The translations under genes and the position numbers were made by a program. Shown piece by piece: positions 12,813 to 26,755 of a DNA stretch of 64,000 nucleotides. How positions within the stretch are numbered: position 1 is the stretch's first letter; each line of letters begins with the position of its first letter. The DNA is taken from assembly GCA_028753945.1 (NCBI GenBank), contig JAPNXP010000002.1, positions 11,098,001 to 11,162,000 of the forward strand. The letters are read 5' to 3'. The DNA comes from Hexactinellida sp. DTS-2022 (lineage: Eukaryota; Porifera; Hexactinellida). Below the pieces are notes generated by a model. That model did no database searches. It was not told the DNA's origin and saw nothing but the letters and a program-made list of their open reading frames with translations.

Positions 12813-15800
12813 TAAAATCGAGAAAAACCAATTTTTGTATGAAATGACTTGAAAAACTCAGAAATTGATAAATTAGTGTTTTAAGGACGTTTCCATTTGT
12901 TTCTTTTGATGATAAGAAGTATTTACCGTAAAGGTGTCCTAACAGTGCCACTGAAACTCCACTCACTCAATTTACATTCATTTAATATCCTAATATCGAG
13001 AAAAGCCAATTTTTGTGTGCAATGACTGTAAAAACTCCCTAATTGATAAATTAATGGATTATGGACGTTTAAAGTTGTTTCGTTTGATGATAAGAATAAT
13101 TTATCACGTTTCCAGTTGTTTCTTTTGATGATAAGAAGTATTTACCGTAAATGTGTCCTAACAGTGCCACTGAAACTCCACTCAAGCAATTACATTCATT
13201 TAATAGCCTAATATCGAGGAAAACCAATTTTTGTGTGCAATGACTTTAAAAACTCCCATATTGAAAAATCTATGGATTAAGGACGTTTCCAGTTGTTTCG
13301 TTTAATGATAAGAAGAATTAATCATCAAATATGTCCTAACAGTGCAAATGAAACCCCACTAACTCAATTGACATTCAATTAAGAGCCTAATATCAAGAAA
13401 AACTAATTTTGAAGTACAATGACTGTCAAAAACTCCCATATTGATAAATTAATGGTTTAAGGACGTTGCTGGTTGTTTCCTTTGATGATATGGAGTATTT
13501 ATCATCAAAAGTGTCCTAACAGTGCCACTGAAACTCCACAAACTCAATTAACATTCATTTGGGAGACAAATATTGAGAAAAAACAATCTTTGTGTGCAAT
13601 GACAGTCAAAAAGTCTCAAATAGATAAATTAGTGGTTTAAGGAGGTTTCCAGTTGTTTCTATTGATGATTAGAAGTATTTACCGTAAAATGTGCCCTAAC
13701 AGAGCCACTGAAACTCCACACACTCAATTAACATTCATTTAATAGCCTAATTTCGAGAAAAACCAATTTTTGTGTGCAAAGACTGTCAAAAACTCAGAAA
13801 TTGATAAATTTGTGTTTTAAGGTCGTTTCCATTTGTTTCTTTTGATGATAAGAAGTATTTACCGGAACAGGTGCCCTAACAGTGCCACTGAAACTCCACT
13901 CACTCAATTAACATTTATATAATATCCTAATATCACGAAAAACCAATTTTCGTGTGCAATGACTGTCAAAAACTCCCAAATTGATAAATTAATGGATTAA
14001 GGACGTTTGCAGTTGTTTCGTTTGATGATAAGTAGTATTTATCATCAAAAGTGTCCTAACAGTGCCACTGAAACTCCACTAACTCAATTGACATTCATTT
14101 AAGAGCCTAATATCAAGAAAAACCAATTTTCAAGTACAATGACTGTCAAAGACTCCCAAATTGATAAATTAATGGTTTAAGGACGTTGCTAGTTGTTTCT
14201 TTTTATGATATGAAGTATTTATCATCAAAGGTGTCCTAACAGTGCCACTGAAACTCCACAAACTCAATTAACATTCATTTGAGAGCCTAATATTGAGAAA
14301 AACCAATTTTCGTGTGCAATGACTGTCAAAAACTCCCAAATTGATAAATTAATGGTTTAAGGATGTTTCCAATTGTTTTTTTGATAATAAGAAGAATTTA
14401 TCATCAAATATGTCCTAACAGTGTCACTGAAACTCCACTCACTCAATTTACATTCATATAATAGACTAATATCTAGAAAAGCCAATTTTTGCTTCCAATG
14501 ACTGTAAAAACTCCCAAATTGATAAATTAAGGGATTTAGTACGTTTAAAGTTGTTTCGTTTGATGATAAGAAAAAATTAACACGTTTCCCGTTGTTTCTT
14601 TTGATGATGAGAAGTATTTACCGTAAATGTGTCCTAACAATGATAATGAAACTTCACTAACTCAATTAACATTCTTTTAAGAGCCTAATATCAAGAAAAA
14701 CCTATTTTTGTGTGCAATGACTGTAAAACTCCCAAATTGATAAATTAATGGTTTAAGGACGTTGCTAGTTGTTTCTTTTGATGATATGAAGTATTTATTA
14801 TCAAAAGTGTCCTAACAGTGCCACTGAAACTCCACTCACTCAATTAACATTCATTTAATATCCTAATATCAAGAAAAACCAATTTTCAAGTACAATGACT
14901 GTCAAAGACTCCCAAATTGATAAATTAATGGTTTAAGGACGTTGCTAGTTGTTTCTTTTTATGATATGAAGTATTTATCATCAAAAGTGTCCTAACAGTG
15001 CCACTGAAACTCCACAAACTCAATTAACATTCATTTGAGAGCCAAATATTGAGAAAAACCAATTTTCGTGTGCAATGACTGTCAAAAACTCCCAAATTGA
15101 TAAATTAATGGTTTAAGGATGTTTCCAATTGTTTTTTTGATCATAAGAAGAATTTGTCATCAAATATGTCCTAACAGTGTCACTGAAACTCCACTCACTC
15201 AATTTACATTAGTATAATAGACTAATATCGATAAAAGCCAATTTTTGCTTCCAATGACTGTAAAAACTCCCAAATTGATAAATTAAGGGATTTAGGACGT
15301 TTAAAGTTGTTTCGTTTGATGATAAGAAAAATCTAACACGAATCCAGTTGTTTATTTTGATAATAAGTAGTATTTATCATCAAAAGTGTCCTAACAGTGC
15401 CACTGAAACTCCACTAACTCAATTGACATTCATTTAAGTTCCTAATATCAAGAAAAACCAATTTTCAAGTACAATGACTGTCAAAGACTCCCAAATTGAT
15501 AAATTAATGGTTTAAGGACGTTGCTAGTTGTTTCTTTTTATGATATGAAGTATTTATCATCAAAAGTGTCCTAACAGTGCCACTGAAACTCCACAAACTC
15601 AATTAACATTCATTTGAGAGCCTAATATTGAGAAAAACCAATTTTCGTGTGCAATGACTGTCAAAAACTCCCAAATAGATAAATTAATGGTTTAAGGATG
15701 TTTCCAATTGTTTTTTTGATAATAAGAAGAATTTATCATCAAATATGTCCTAACAGTGTCACTGAAACTCGACTCACTCAATTTACATTCATATAATAGA

Positions 15801-18800
15801 CTAATATCGAGAAAAGCCAATTTTTGCTTCCAATGACTGTAAAAACTCCCAAATTGATAAATTAAGGGATTTAGGACGTTTAAAGTTGTTTAGTTTGATG
15901 ATAATAAAAATTTAACACGTTTCTAGTTGTTTCTTTTGATGATAAGAAGTATTTACCGTAAAATGTGTCCTAACAGTGCCAATGAAACTTCACTAACTCA
16001 ATTAACATTCTTTTAAGTGCCTAATATCAAGAAAAACCTATTTTTGAGTGCAATGAGTGTAAAAACTCCCAAATTGATAAATTAATGGTTTAAGGACGTT
16101 GCTAGTTGTTTCTTTTGATGATATGAAGTATTTATCATCAAAAGTGTCCTAACAGTGCCACTGAAACTCCACAAACTCTATTAACATTCATTTGAGAGAT
16201 TAATATTGAGAAAAACCAATCTTTGTGTGCAATGACTGTCAAAAAGTCTCAAATAGAAAAATTAGTGTTTTAAGGACGTTTCCAGTTGTTTCTATTGATG
16301 ATTAGAAGTGTTTACCGTAAAATGTGTCCTAACAGTGCCACTGAAACTCCACTCACTCAATTAACATTCATTTAATATCCTAATATCACGAAAAACCAAT
16401 TTTCGTGTGCAATGAATGTCAAAAACTCCCCAATTGATAAATTAATGGTTTAAGGATGTTTCCAATTGTTTTTTTAATAATAAGAAGAATTTATCATCAA
16501 ATATGTCCTAACAGTGCCAATGAAACTTCACTAACTCAATTAACATTCTTTTAAGAGCCTAATATCAAGAAAAACCTATTTTTGTGTGCAATGACTGTAA
16601 AAACTCCCAAATTGATAAATTAATGGATTAACGACGTTTCCAGTTGTTTTGTTTGATGATAAGAAGTATTTATCATCAAAGGTGTCCCAACAGTGCCACT
16701 GAAACTCCACAAACTCAATTAACATTCATATGAGAGCCTAATATCAAGAAAAACCAAATTCTATGTGCAATGACTGTCAAAAACTCCAAAATTGATAAAT
16801 TAATGGAATTAAGAACGTTTCCAGTTGTTTCGTTTGATAATAAGAAGAATTTATCATTAAATATGTCCTAACAGGGCCATTGATCCCCACTAACTCAATT
16901 CACATTCATTTAAGAGCCTAATATCAAGAAAAACCAATTTTGAAGTACAATGACTGTCAAAAACTCCCAAATTGATAGATTTGTCTTCTAAGGTCGTTTA
17001 CATTTGTTTCTTTTGATGATAAGAAGTATTTATCATCAAATATGTCCTAACAGTGCCAATGATCTCCACTAACTAAATTAACATTCATTTAAGAGCCTAA
17101 TATCAAGAAAAACCAATTTTTGTGTGCAATTACTGTCAAAAAGTCTCAAATAGACAAATTAGTGGTTTAAGGACGTTTCCAGTTGTTTCTTTAGATGATA
17201 AGAAGTATTTATCATAGAAGGTTTCCTAACAGTTAAACTGAAACTCTTCCTACTCCATTAACATTCATTTAATATCCTATTATCGAGAAAAACCAATTTT
17301 TGTGTGCAATGACTTGAAAAACTTCAGAAATTGATAAAGTATTTACCCTAAAGGGTGTCCTAACAGTGCCACTGAAACTCCACTAACTCAATTGACATTC
17401 ATTTAAGAGCCTAATATTGAGAAAAACCAATTTTTGTGTGCAATGACTGTCAAAAAGTCTCAAACAGATAAATTAGTGGTTTAACGACTTTTCCAGTTGT
17501 TTCTTTTGATGATAAGGAGTGTTTATCATAGAAAATTTCCAAACCATTTAAACTGAAAATCTTCTATCTAAATTAAGATTCATTTGATAGCCTAATATCG
17601 AGAAAAGACAATTTTTGTATGAAATGACTTGAAAAACTCAGAAATTGATTTTAGTGTTTTAAGGACGTTTCCATTTGTTGCTTTTGATGATAAGAAGTAT
17701 TTACCGTAAAAGTGTCCTAACAGTGCCACTGAAACTCCACTCACACAATTTACATTCATTTAATAGCCTTATATCGAGAAAAGCCAATTTTTGTGTGCAA
17801 TGACTGTAAAACTCCCAAATTGATAAAAGAAGGGATTATGGACGTTTAAAGTTGTTTCGTTTGATGATAAGAATAATTTATCACGTTTCCATTTGTTTAT
17901 TTTGATGATAAGAAGTATTTACCGTAAATGTGTCCTAACAGTGCCACTGAAACTCCACTCACTCAATTTACGTTCATTTAATAGCCTAATATCGAGGAAA
18001 ACCAATCATTGTGTGCAATGACCGTAAAACTCCCAAATTGATAAATAAATGTATTAAGGACGTTTCCAGTTGTTTCGTTTGATGATAAGAATAATTTATC
18101 ATCAAATAAGTCCTTACAGTGCCAATGAAACTCCACTAACTCAATTGACATTCATTTAAGAGCCAAATATCAAGAAAAACCAATTTTGATGTGCAATGAC
18201 TGTCTAAATCTCCCAAATTGATAAATTAATGGTTTAAGTACGTTTCTAGTTGTTTCTTTTGATGATATGAAGTATTTATCATCAAAAGTGTCCTAACAGT
18301 GCCACTGAAACTCCACTAACTCAATTAACATTCATTTAAGAGCCTAATATTGAGAAAAACCAATTTTTGTGTCCAATGACTGTCAAAAAGTCTCAAACAG
18401 ATAAATTAGTGGTTTAACGACTTTTCCAGTTGTTTCTTTTGATGATAAGAAGTGTTAATCACAGAAAATTTCCAAACCATTTAAACTGAAACTCTTCTAT
18501 CTAAATTCAGATTCATTTAATAGCCTAATATCGAGAAAAGACAATTTTTGTATGAAATGACTTGAAAAACTCAGAAATTGATTTTAGTGTTTTAAGGACG
18601 TTTCCATTTGTTGCTTTTGATGATAAGAAGTATTTAACGGAACAGGTGTCCTAACAGTGCCACTGAAACTCCACTCACTCAATTAACATTCATTTAATAT
18701 CCTAATATCGAGGAAAACCAATCTTTGAGTGCAATGACTGTAAAACTCCCAAATTGATAAATAAATGGATTAAGGACGTTTCCAGTTGTTGGGTTTGATG

Positions 18801-19954
18801 ATAAGAAGAATTTATCATCAAATATGTCCTAACAGAGCCAATGAAACTCCACTAACTCAATTGACATTCATTTACGATCCTAATATCAAGAAAAACCAAT
18901 TTTGATGTGCAATGACAGTCAAAATCTTCCAAATTGATAAATTATTGGTTTAAGTGCGTTTCTAGTTGTTTCTTTTGATGATATTGAGTATTTATCATCA
19001 AAAGTGTCCTAACAGTGCCACTGAAACTCCACTAACTCAATTAACATTCATTTAAGAGCCTAATATCGAGGAAAACCAATCTTTGTGTGCAATGACTGTA
19101 AAACTCCCAAATTGATAAATAAATGGATTAAGGACGTTTCCATCTGTTTCGTTTGATGATAAGAAGAACTTATCATCAAATATGTCCTAACAGTGCCACT
19201 GAAACTCCACTCACTCAATTAACATTCATTTAATATCCTAATATCACGAAAAACAAATTTTGATGTGCAATGACTGTCAAAATCTCCCAAATTGATAAAT
19301 TAATGGTTTAAGTACGTTTCTAGTTGTTTCTTTTGATAATAAGAAGAATATATCATCAATTATGTCCTAACAGTTCCACTGAAACTCCAATCACTCAATT
19401 TACATTCATTTAATAGCCTAATATTGTGAAAAACCAATCTTTGTGTGCAATGACTGTCAAAAAGTCTCAAATAGATAAATTAGTGGTTTAAGGACGTTTC
19501 CAGTTGTTTCTATTGATGATTAGAAGTATTTACCGTAAAAGTGCCCTAACAGTGCCACTGAAACTCCACTCACTCAATTAACATTCATTTAATTTCCTAA
19601 TTTCGAGAAAAACCAATTTTTGTGTGCAAAGACTGTCAAAAATTCAGAAATTGATAAATTTATGTTTTAAGGTCGTTTCCATTTGTTTCTTTTGATGATA
19701 AGAAGTATTTACCGGAACAGGTGTCCTAACAGTGCCACTGAAACTCCACTCACTCAATTAACATTCATTTAATATCCTAATATCGAGGAAAACCAATCTT
19801 TGAGTGCAATGACTGTAAACTCCCGAATTGATAAATAAATGGATTAAGGACGTTTCCAGTTGTTTCGTTTGATGATAAGAAGAATTTATCATCAAAGGTG
19901 TCCTAACAGTGCCATTGAAACTCCACTAACACAATTGACATTCAATTAAGAGCC
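12813..19954 (+). repeat. 7142-bp block, tandem copy 2
   Basis: Second copy of 5671-12812. It ends where copy 1 would read AAATCGAG after GCCT but this copy reads AATATCAAG (about 19955). Its last monomers, about 18770-19044, are also close relatives of 20740-21014, the left flank of the first inserted element. The array therefore continues with another related segment at offset 1970. Confidence 0.93.
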
Positions 19955-21014
19955 TAATATCAAGAAAAACCAATTTTCCAGTACAATGACTGTCAAAAAC
20001 TCCCAAATTGATAAATTAATGGTTTAATTACGTTGCTAGTTGTTTCTTTTAATGATATGAAGTGTTTATCATCAAAGGTGTCCTAACAGTGCCACTGAAA
20101 CTCCACTCACTCAATTAACATTCATTTAATATCCTAATATCACGAAAAACCAATTTTAGTGGCAATGACTGTCAAAAACTCCCAAATAGATAAATTTATG
20201 TTTTAAGGATGTTTCCAATTGTTTTTTTTGATAATAAGAAGAATATATCATCAATTATGTCCTAACAGTGCCACTGAAACTCCACTAACTCAATTGACAT
20301 TCAATTAAGAGAGTAATGTCAAGAAAAACCCATTTTCAAGTACAATGACTGTCAAAAACTCCCAAAATGATAAATTAATGTTTTAAGTTCCGTTTCCAGT
20401 TGTTTCTATTGATGATTGGAAGTATTTACCGTAAATGTGCCCTAACAGTGCCACTGAAACTCCACTCACTCAATTAACATTCATTTAATTGCCTAATTTC
20501 GAGAAAAACCAATTTTTGTGTGCAAAGACTGTCAAAAATTCAGAAATTGATAAATTTGTGTTTTAAGGTCGTTTCCATTTGTTTCTTCTGATGATAAGAA
20601 GTATTTACCGGAACAGGAGTCCTAACAGTGCCACTGAAACTCCACTCACTCAATTAACATTCATTTAATATCCTAATATAGAGGAAAACCAATCTTTGAG
20701 TGCAATGACTGTAAACTCCCAAATTGATAAATAAATGGATTAAGGACGTTTCCAGTTGTTTCGTTTGATGATAAGAAGAATTTATCATCAAATATGTCCT
20801 AACAGAGCCAATGAAACTCCACTAACTCAATTGACATTCATTTACGATCCTAATATCAAGAAAAATCAATTTTGATGTGCAATGACTGTCAAAATCTTCC
20901 AAATTGATAAATTATTGGTTTAAGTGCGTTTCTAGTTGTTTCTTTTGATGATATTGAGTATTTATCATCAAAAGTGTCCTAACAGTGCCACTGAAACTCC
21001 ACTAACTCAATTAA

Positions 21015-21894
21015 GGCTCGACCCAAACCCTCAGGACGGAAGCCCAGAATAATGATTAAATGTATATTATTGCATATTCCGCATCCTCTATAGATGGGGT
21101 ATATTCACAGAAATTTTCATCCGGAAATTCCAAATACTTCACCTCCTCGCGCCACTTTGCGCCACTGACGTAATACAAAATTTGGTGGGGATTTCGTCAC
21201 AATTTATAGCGGTATTATCTAATTTTTATTGCTTAATACTGCATAACTTAAGATTAAACCATTGCATAATACTTAGTTAACATTGTTATATAACCACTAT
21301 ATAAGATTCCTACTGAATGAAGTGTATATATATAGGAAAATAGTATTACAATATAAATAAACAGATATTCATCAAAAAAGTACCAACCCAGCCCAACATG
21401 CGCCGTCAAAAAAAAAAAACCAGATAAGTTTAAGTGTTGATTATTCCTTGTTTATTCAATAATTATACATAGCTATTCTGTATAGTAAAATTAGACGATT
21501 ATGATTCATTTTCAAATTGTTGTAATTCTTTGAATCAGAAAAATGCAATAATCATCATTCAAATAGCTTGTTTTGACTTTGACGCTTTGCAAAATATTAG
21601 TAAGCTTATGAAACGATATAATTTTACTATACAGAATAGCTATGTATATGTATTGAATAAACAAGGAATAATTAACACTTAAACCTACGCGAATTTTTTT
21701 TTAGACCGGCGCACATATTTTAGGTCAGGTATAGGAATTTAATATTACGTAATATGGAACTATACACAATCATTCGAGCGAATATTATTCGAATTCAATT
21801 TTGATTGCAGATTAATTATCAGTATAGATAAGGCTAAATCTGATATAAGTTTGGATTTGATTGGGACATAATTAGTGAAGGTTTGGGTCGAGCC
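21015..21894. mobile_element. MITE 1: TTAA-flanked non-autonomous DNA transposon, 880 bp
   Basis: TTAA at 21011-21014 and 21895-21898 brackets an 880-bp island with no satellite similarity. The ends are inverted repeats: GGCTCGACCCAAACC starts the left end and its complement closes the right, 18 of 19 bp matching. A TTAA duplication with short inverted termini fits piggyBac-superfamily MITEs; that assignment rests on target site and structure, not on a transposase, and none is encoded. An inner inverted repeat has 66-bp arms at 21428-21493 and 21619-21684, and may be a nested element. The insertion lies in the CTCAATTAACATT box of a monomer. Confidence 0.9.
21400..21712. repeat. Nested inverted-repeat element inside MITE 1
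   Basis: GCGCCGTC followed by an A-run starts at 21400, and its imperfect complement (T-run, AGACCGGCGC) ends at 21712. ACAT stands immediately outside each end (21396-21399 and 21713-21716), possibly a 4-bp target duplication. Inside, arms of 66 bp (21428-21493 and 21619-21684) are complementary apart from a few mismatches. It could be a second small foldback transposon that hit MITE 1, or simply the subterminal structure of MITE 1. Confidence 0.5.
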
Positions 21895-24800
21895 TTAACA
21901 TTCATTTAAGAGCCTAATATCGAGGAAAACCAATCTTTGTGTGCAATGACTGTAAAACTCCCAAATTGATAAATAAATGGATTAAGTACGTTTCTAGTTG
22001 TTTCTTTTGATGATATAAAGTATTTATCATCAAAAGTGTCCTAACAGTGCCAATGAAACTCCACTAACTCAATTAACATTCTTTTAAGAACCTAATATCA
22101 AGAAAAACCTATTTTGTGTGCAATGACTGTAAATACTCCCAAATTGATAAATTAGTGTTTTAAGGACGTTTCCATTTGTTTCTTTTGATGATAAGAAGTA
22201 TTTACCGTAAAAGTGTCCTAACAGTGCCATTGAAACTCCACTCACTCAATTTACATTCATTTAATAGCCCAATATCGAGGAAAACCAATTTTTGTGTGCA
22301 ATGTCTGTCAAAAACTCCCAAATTGATAAATTAATGGTTAAGGATGTTTCCAATTGTTTTTTTGATAATAAGAAGAATCTATCATCAAATATGTCCTAAT
22401 AGTGCCAATGAAACTCCACTAACTCAATTAACATTCATTTGAGAGCCCAATATTGAGAAAAACCGATTTTCGTGTGCAATGACTGTCAAAAACTCCCAAA
22501 TTGATAAATTAATGGTTTAAGGATGTTTCCAGTTGTTTCTTTTGATGATAAGAAGTATTATCATCAAAGGTGTCCTAACAGTGCCACTGAAACTCCACAA
22601 AGTCAATTAACATTCATTTAATTGCCTAATTTCGAGACAAACCTATTTTGTGTGCAATGACTGTCAAAAACTCAGAAATTGATAAATTAGTGTTTTAAGG
22701 ACGTTTCCATTTGTTTCTTCTGATGATAAGAAGTATTTACAATAAAAGGTGTCCTAAAGTGCCACTGAAAGTCCACTCACTCAATTTACATTCATATAAT
22801 AGCCTAATGTCGAGAAAAGCCAATTTTTGTGAGCAATGACTGTCAAAAACTCCCAAATTGATAAATTAATGGTTTAAGGACGTTGCTAGTTGTTTCTTTT
22901 GATGATATGGAGTATTTATCATCAAAAGTGTCCTAACAATGCCACTGAAACTCCACAAACTCAATTAACATTCATTTGAGAGACTAATATTGAGAAAAAC
23001 CAATCTTTGTGTGCAATGACTGTAAAAACTCCCAAATTGATAAATTAAGGGATTTAGGACGTTTAAAGTTGTTTCGTTTGATGTTAAGAATAATTTATCA
23101 CGTTTCCAGTTGTTTCTTTTGATCATAAGAAGTATTTACCGTAAATGTGTCCTAACAGTGCCACTGAAACTCCACTCACTCAATTTACATTCATTTAATA
23201 GCCCAATATCGAGGAAAACCAATTTTTGTGTGCAATGACTGTCAAAAACTCCCAAATTGATAAATTAATGGTTTAAGGATGTTTCCAATTGTTTTTTTGA
23301 TAATAAGAAGAATTTATCATCAAATATGTCCTAATAGTGCCAATGAAACTCCACTAACTCAATTAACATTCATTTGAGAGCCTAATATTGAGAAAAACCA
23401 ATTTTCGTGTGCAATGACTGTCAAAAACTCCCAAATTGATAAATTAATGGTTTAAGGATGTTTCCAGTTGTTTCGATTGATGATAAGAAGAATTTATCAT
23501 CAAATATGTCCCAACAGTGCAAATGAAACTCCACTAACTCAATTGACATTCATTTAAGAGCCTAATATCAAGAAAAACCAATTTTGAAGTACAATGACTG
23601 TCAAAAACTCCCAAATAGATAAATTAATGGTTTAAGGACGTTGCTAGTTGTTTCTTTTGATGATATGAAGTATTTATCATCAAAAGTGTCCTAACAATGC
23701 CACTGAAACTCCACAAACTCAATTAACATTCATTTGAGAGACAAATATTGAGAAAAACCAATCTTTGTGTGCAATGACTGTCAAAAGGTCTCAAATTGAT
23801 AAATTAATGGTTTAAGGATGTTTCCAATTGTTTTTTTAATTATAGCAAGAATTTATCATTAAATATGTCCTAACAGTGCCAATGAAACTCCACTAACTCA
23901 ATTAACATTCTTTTAAGAGCCTAATATCAGGAAAACCTATTTTTGTGTGCAATGACTGTAAATACTCCCAAATTGATAAATTAATGGATTAAGGACGTGT
24001 CCAGTTGTTTCGTTTGATGATAAGAAGTATTATCATCAAAAGTGTCCTAACAGTGCCACTGAAACTCCACAAAGTCAATTAACATTCATTTAATAGCCTA
24101 ATTTCGAGAAAAACCTATTTTTGTGTGCAATGACTGTCAAAAACTGTGAAATTGATCAATTAGTGTTTTAAGGACGTTTCCATATGTTTCTTTTGATTGA
24201 TAAGAAGTATTTACCGTAAAAGGTGTCCTAACAGTGCCACTGAAACTTCACTCACTCAATTTACATTCATTTAATAGCCTAATATCGAGAAAATCCAATT
24301 TTTGTGTGCAATGACTGTAAAAACTCCCAAATTGATAAATTAAGGGATTTAGGACGTTTAAAGTTGTTTCGTTTGATGATAAGAATAATTTATCACGTTT
24401 CCAGTTTTTTTTTTTGATGATAAGAAGTATTACTGTAAAATGTGTCCTAACAGTGCCACTTGAAACTCCACTCATCAATTAACATTCATCTGAGAGCCTA
24501 ATATTGAGAAAAACCGATTTTCGTGTGCAATGACTGTCAAAAACTCCCAAATTGATAAATTAATGGTTTAAGGACGTTTCCATTTGTTTCTTTTGATGAT
24601 AAGAAGTATTTACCGTAAAAAGTGTCCAACAGTGCCACTGAAACTCCACTCACTCAATTAACATTCATTTAACATCCTAATATCACGAAAAACCAATTTT
24701 CGTATGCAATGACTGTCAAAAACTCCCAAATTGATAAATTAATGGATTAAGGACGTTTCCAGTTGTTTCGTTTGATGATAAGAAGTATTTATCATCAAAG

Positions 24801-25820
24801 GTGTCCTAACATTGCCACTGAAACTCCACAAACTCAATTAACATTCATTTGAGAGCCTAATATTGAGAAAAACCAATTTTCGTGTGCAATGACTGTCAAA
24901 AACTCCCAAATTGCTAAATTAATGGTTTACGGATGTTTCCAATTGTTTTTTTGATAATAAGAAGAGTTGATCATCAAATATGTCCTAACAGTGCCAATGA
25001 AACTCCACTAACTCAATTAACATTCTTTTAAGAACCTAATATCAAGAAAAACCTATTTTGTGTGCAATGACTGTAAATACTCCCAAATTGATAAATTAGT
25101 GTTTTAAGGACGTTTCCATTTGTTTCTTTTGATGATAAGAAGTATTTACCGTAAAAGTGTCCTAACAGTGCCATTGAAACTCCACTCACTCAATTTACAT
25201 TCATTTAATAGCCCAATATCGAGGAAAACCAATTTTTGTGTGCAACGACTGTCAAAAACTCCCAAATTGATAAATTAATGGTTAAGGATGTTTCCAGTTG
25301 TTTCTTAAGATGATAAGAAGTATTATCATCAAAGGTGTCCTAACAGTGCCACTGAAACTCCACAAAGTCAATTAACATTCATTTAATTGCCTAATTTCGA
25401 GACAAACCTATTTTGTGTGCAATGACTGTCAAAAACTCAGAAATTGATAAATTAGTGTTTTAAGGACGTTTCCATTTGTTTCTTCTGATGATAAGAAGTA
25501 TTTACAATAAAAGGTGTCCTAAAGTGCCACTGAAAGTCCACTCACTCAATTTACAATCATATAATAGCCTAATGTCGAGAAAAGCCAATTTTTGTGAGCA
25601 ATGACTGTCAAAAACTCCCAAATTGATAAATTAATGGTTTAAGGACGTTGCTAGTTGTTTCTTTTGATGATATGGAGTATTTATCATCAAAAGTGTCCTA
25701 ACAATGCCACTGAAACTCCACAAACTCAATTAACATTCATTTGAGAGACTAATATTGAGAAAAACCAATCTTTGTGTGCAATGACTGTCAAAAGGTCTCA
25801 AATTGATAAATTAATGGTTT

Positions 25821-26755
25821 AAGGATGTTTCCAATTATTTTTTTAATTATAGCAAGAATTTATCATTAAATATGTCCTAACAGTGCCAATGAAACTCCAC
25901 TAACTCAATTAACATTCTTTTAAGACCCTTATATCAGGAAAAACCTATTTTTGTGTGCAATGACTGTAAATACTCCCAAATTGATAAATTAATGGATTAA
26001 GGACGTTTCCAGTTGTTTCGTTTGATGATAAGAAGCATTATCATCAAAGGTTTCCTAACAGTGCCACTGAAACTCCACAAAGTCAATTAACATTCATTTA
26101 ATAGCCTAATTTCGAGAAAAACCTATTTTTGTGTGCAATGACTGTCAAAAACGGAGAAATTGATAAATTAGTGTTTTAAGGACGTTTCCATTTGTTTCTT
26201 TTGATTGATAAGAAGTATTTACCGTAAAAGGTGTCCTAACAGTGCCACTGAAACTCCACTCACTCAATTTACATTCATTTAATAGCCTAATATCGAGAAA
26301 ATCCAATTTTTGTGTGCAATGACTGTAAAAACTCCCAAATTGATAAATTAATGGATTTAGGACGTTTAAAGTTGTTTCGTTTGATGTTAAGAATAATTTA
26401 TCACGTTTCCAGTTGTTTTTTTGATCATAAGAAGTATTTACCGTAAATGTGTCCTAACAGTGCCACTGAAACTCCACTCACTCAATTTACATTCATTTAA
26501 TAGCCCAATATCGAGGAAAACCAATTTTTGTGTGCAATGACTGTCAAAAACTCCCAAATTGATAAATTAATGGTTTAAGGATGTTTCCAATTGTTTTTTT
26601 GATAATAAGAAGAATTTATCATCAAATATGTCCTAATAGTGCCAATGAAACTCCACTAACTCAATTAACATTCATTTGAGAGCCTAATATTGAGAAAAAC
26701 CGATTTTCGTGTGCAATGACTGTCAAAAACTCCCAAATTGATAAATTAATGGTTT
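25821..26755 (+). repeat. 935-bp tandem unit, copy 1
   Basis: Starts at AAGGATGTTTCCAATTATT, the TTAATTATAGCAAG monomer type with CTTATATCAGG. It runs through five monomers including one with the 41-bp duplication (5 x 180 + 41 is about 941). The next 935 bp repeat it. Confidence 0.88.

Larger units (their letters stand above)
1..21010 (+). repeat. Satellite array, left block (about 180-bp monomers)
   Basis: Continuous head-to-tail monomers. The landmark TTTAAGG recurs at 8, 187, 367, 546 and 726, giving periods of 179-180 bp. Each monomer reads in order: TTTAAGG, a GTTTCCAGTTGTTTC box, a TGATGATAAGAAG box, GTGTCCTAACAGTGCC, AAACTCCACTAACTCAATT, AACATTCATTTAAGAGCC, GAGAAAAACCAATTTT, TGCAATGACTGTCAAAAAC, then AAATTGATAAATT. 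Monomers differ by substitutions and 1-10-bp indels, and several variants carry an extra 41 bp. This block is more heterogeneous than the rest of the array and has no foreign insertion until its right edge. I saw no gene. The antisense frame at 12784-12966 is a frame through the satellite. Confidence 0.97.
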
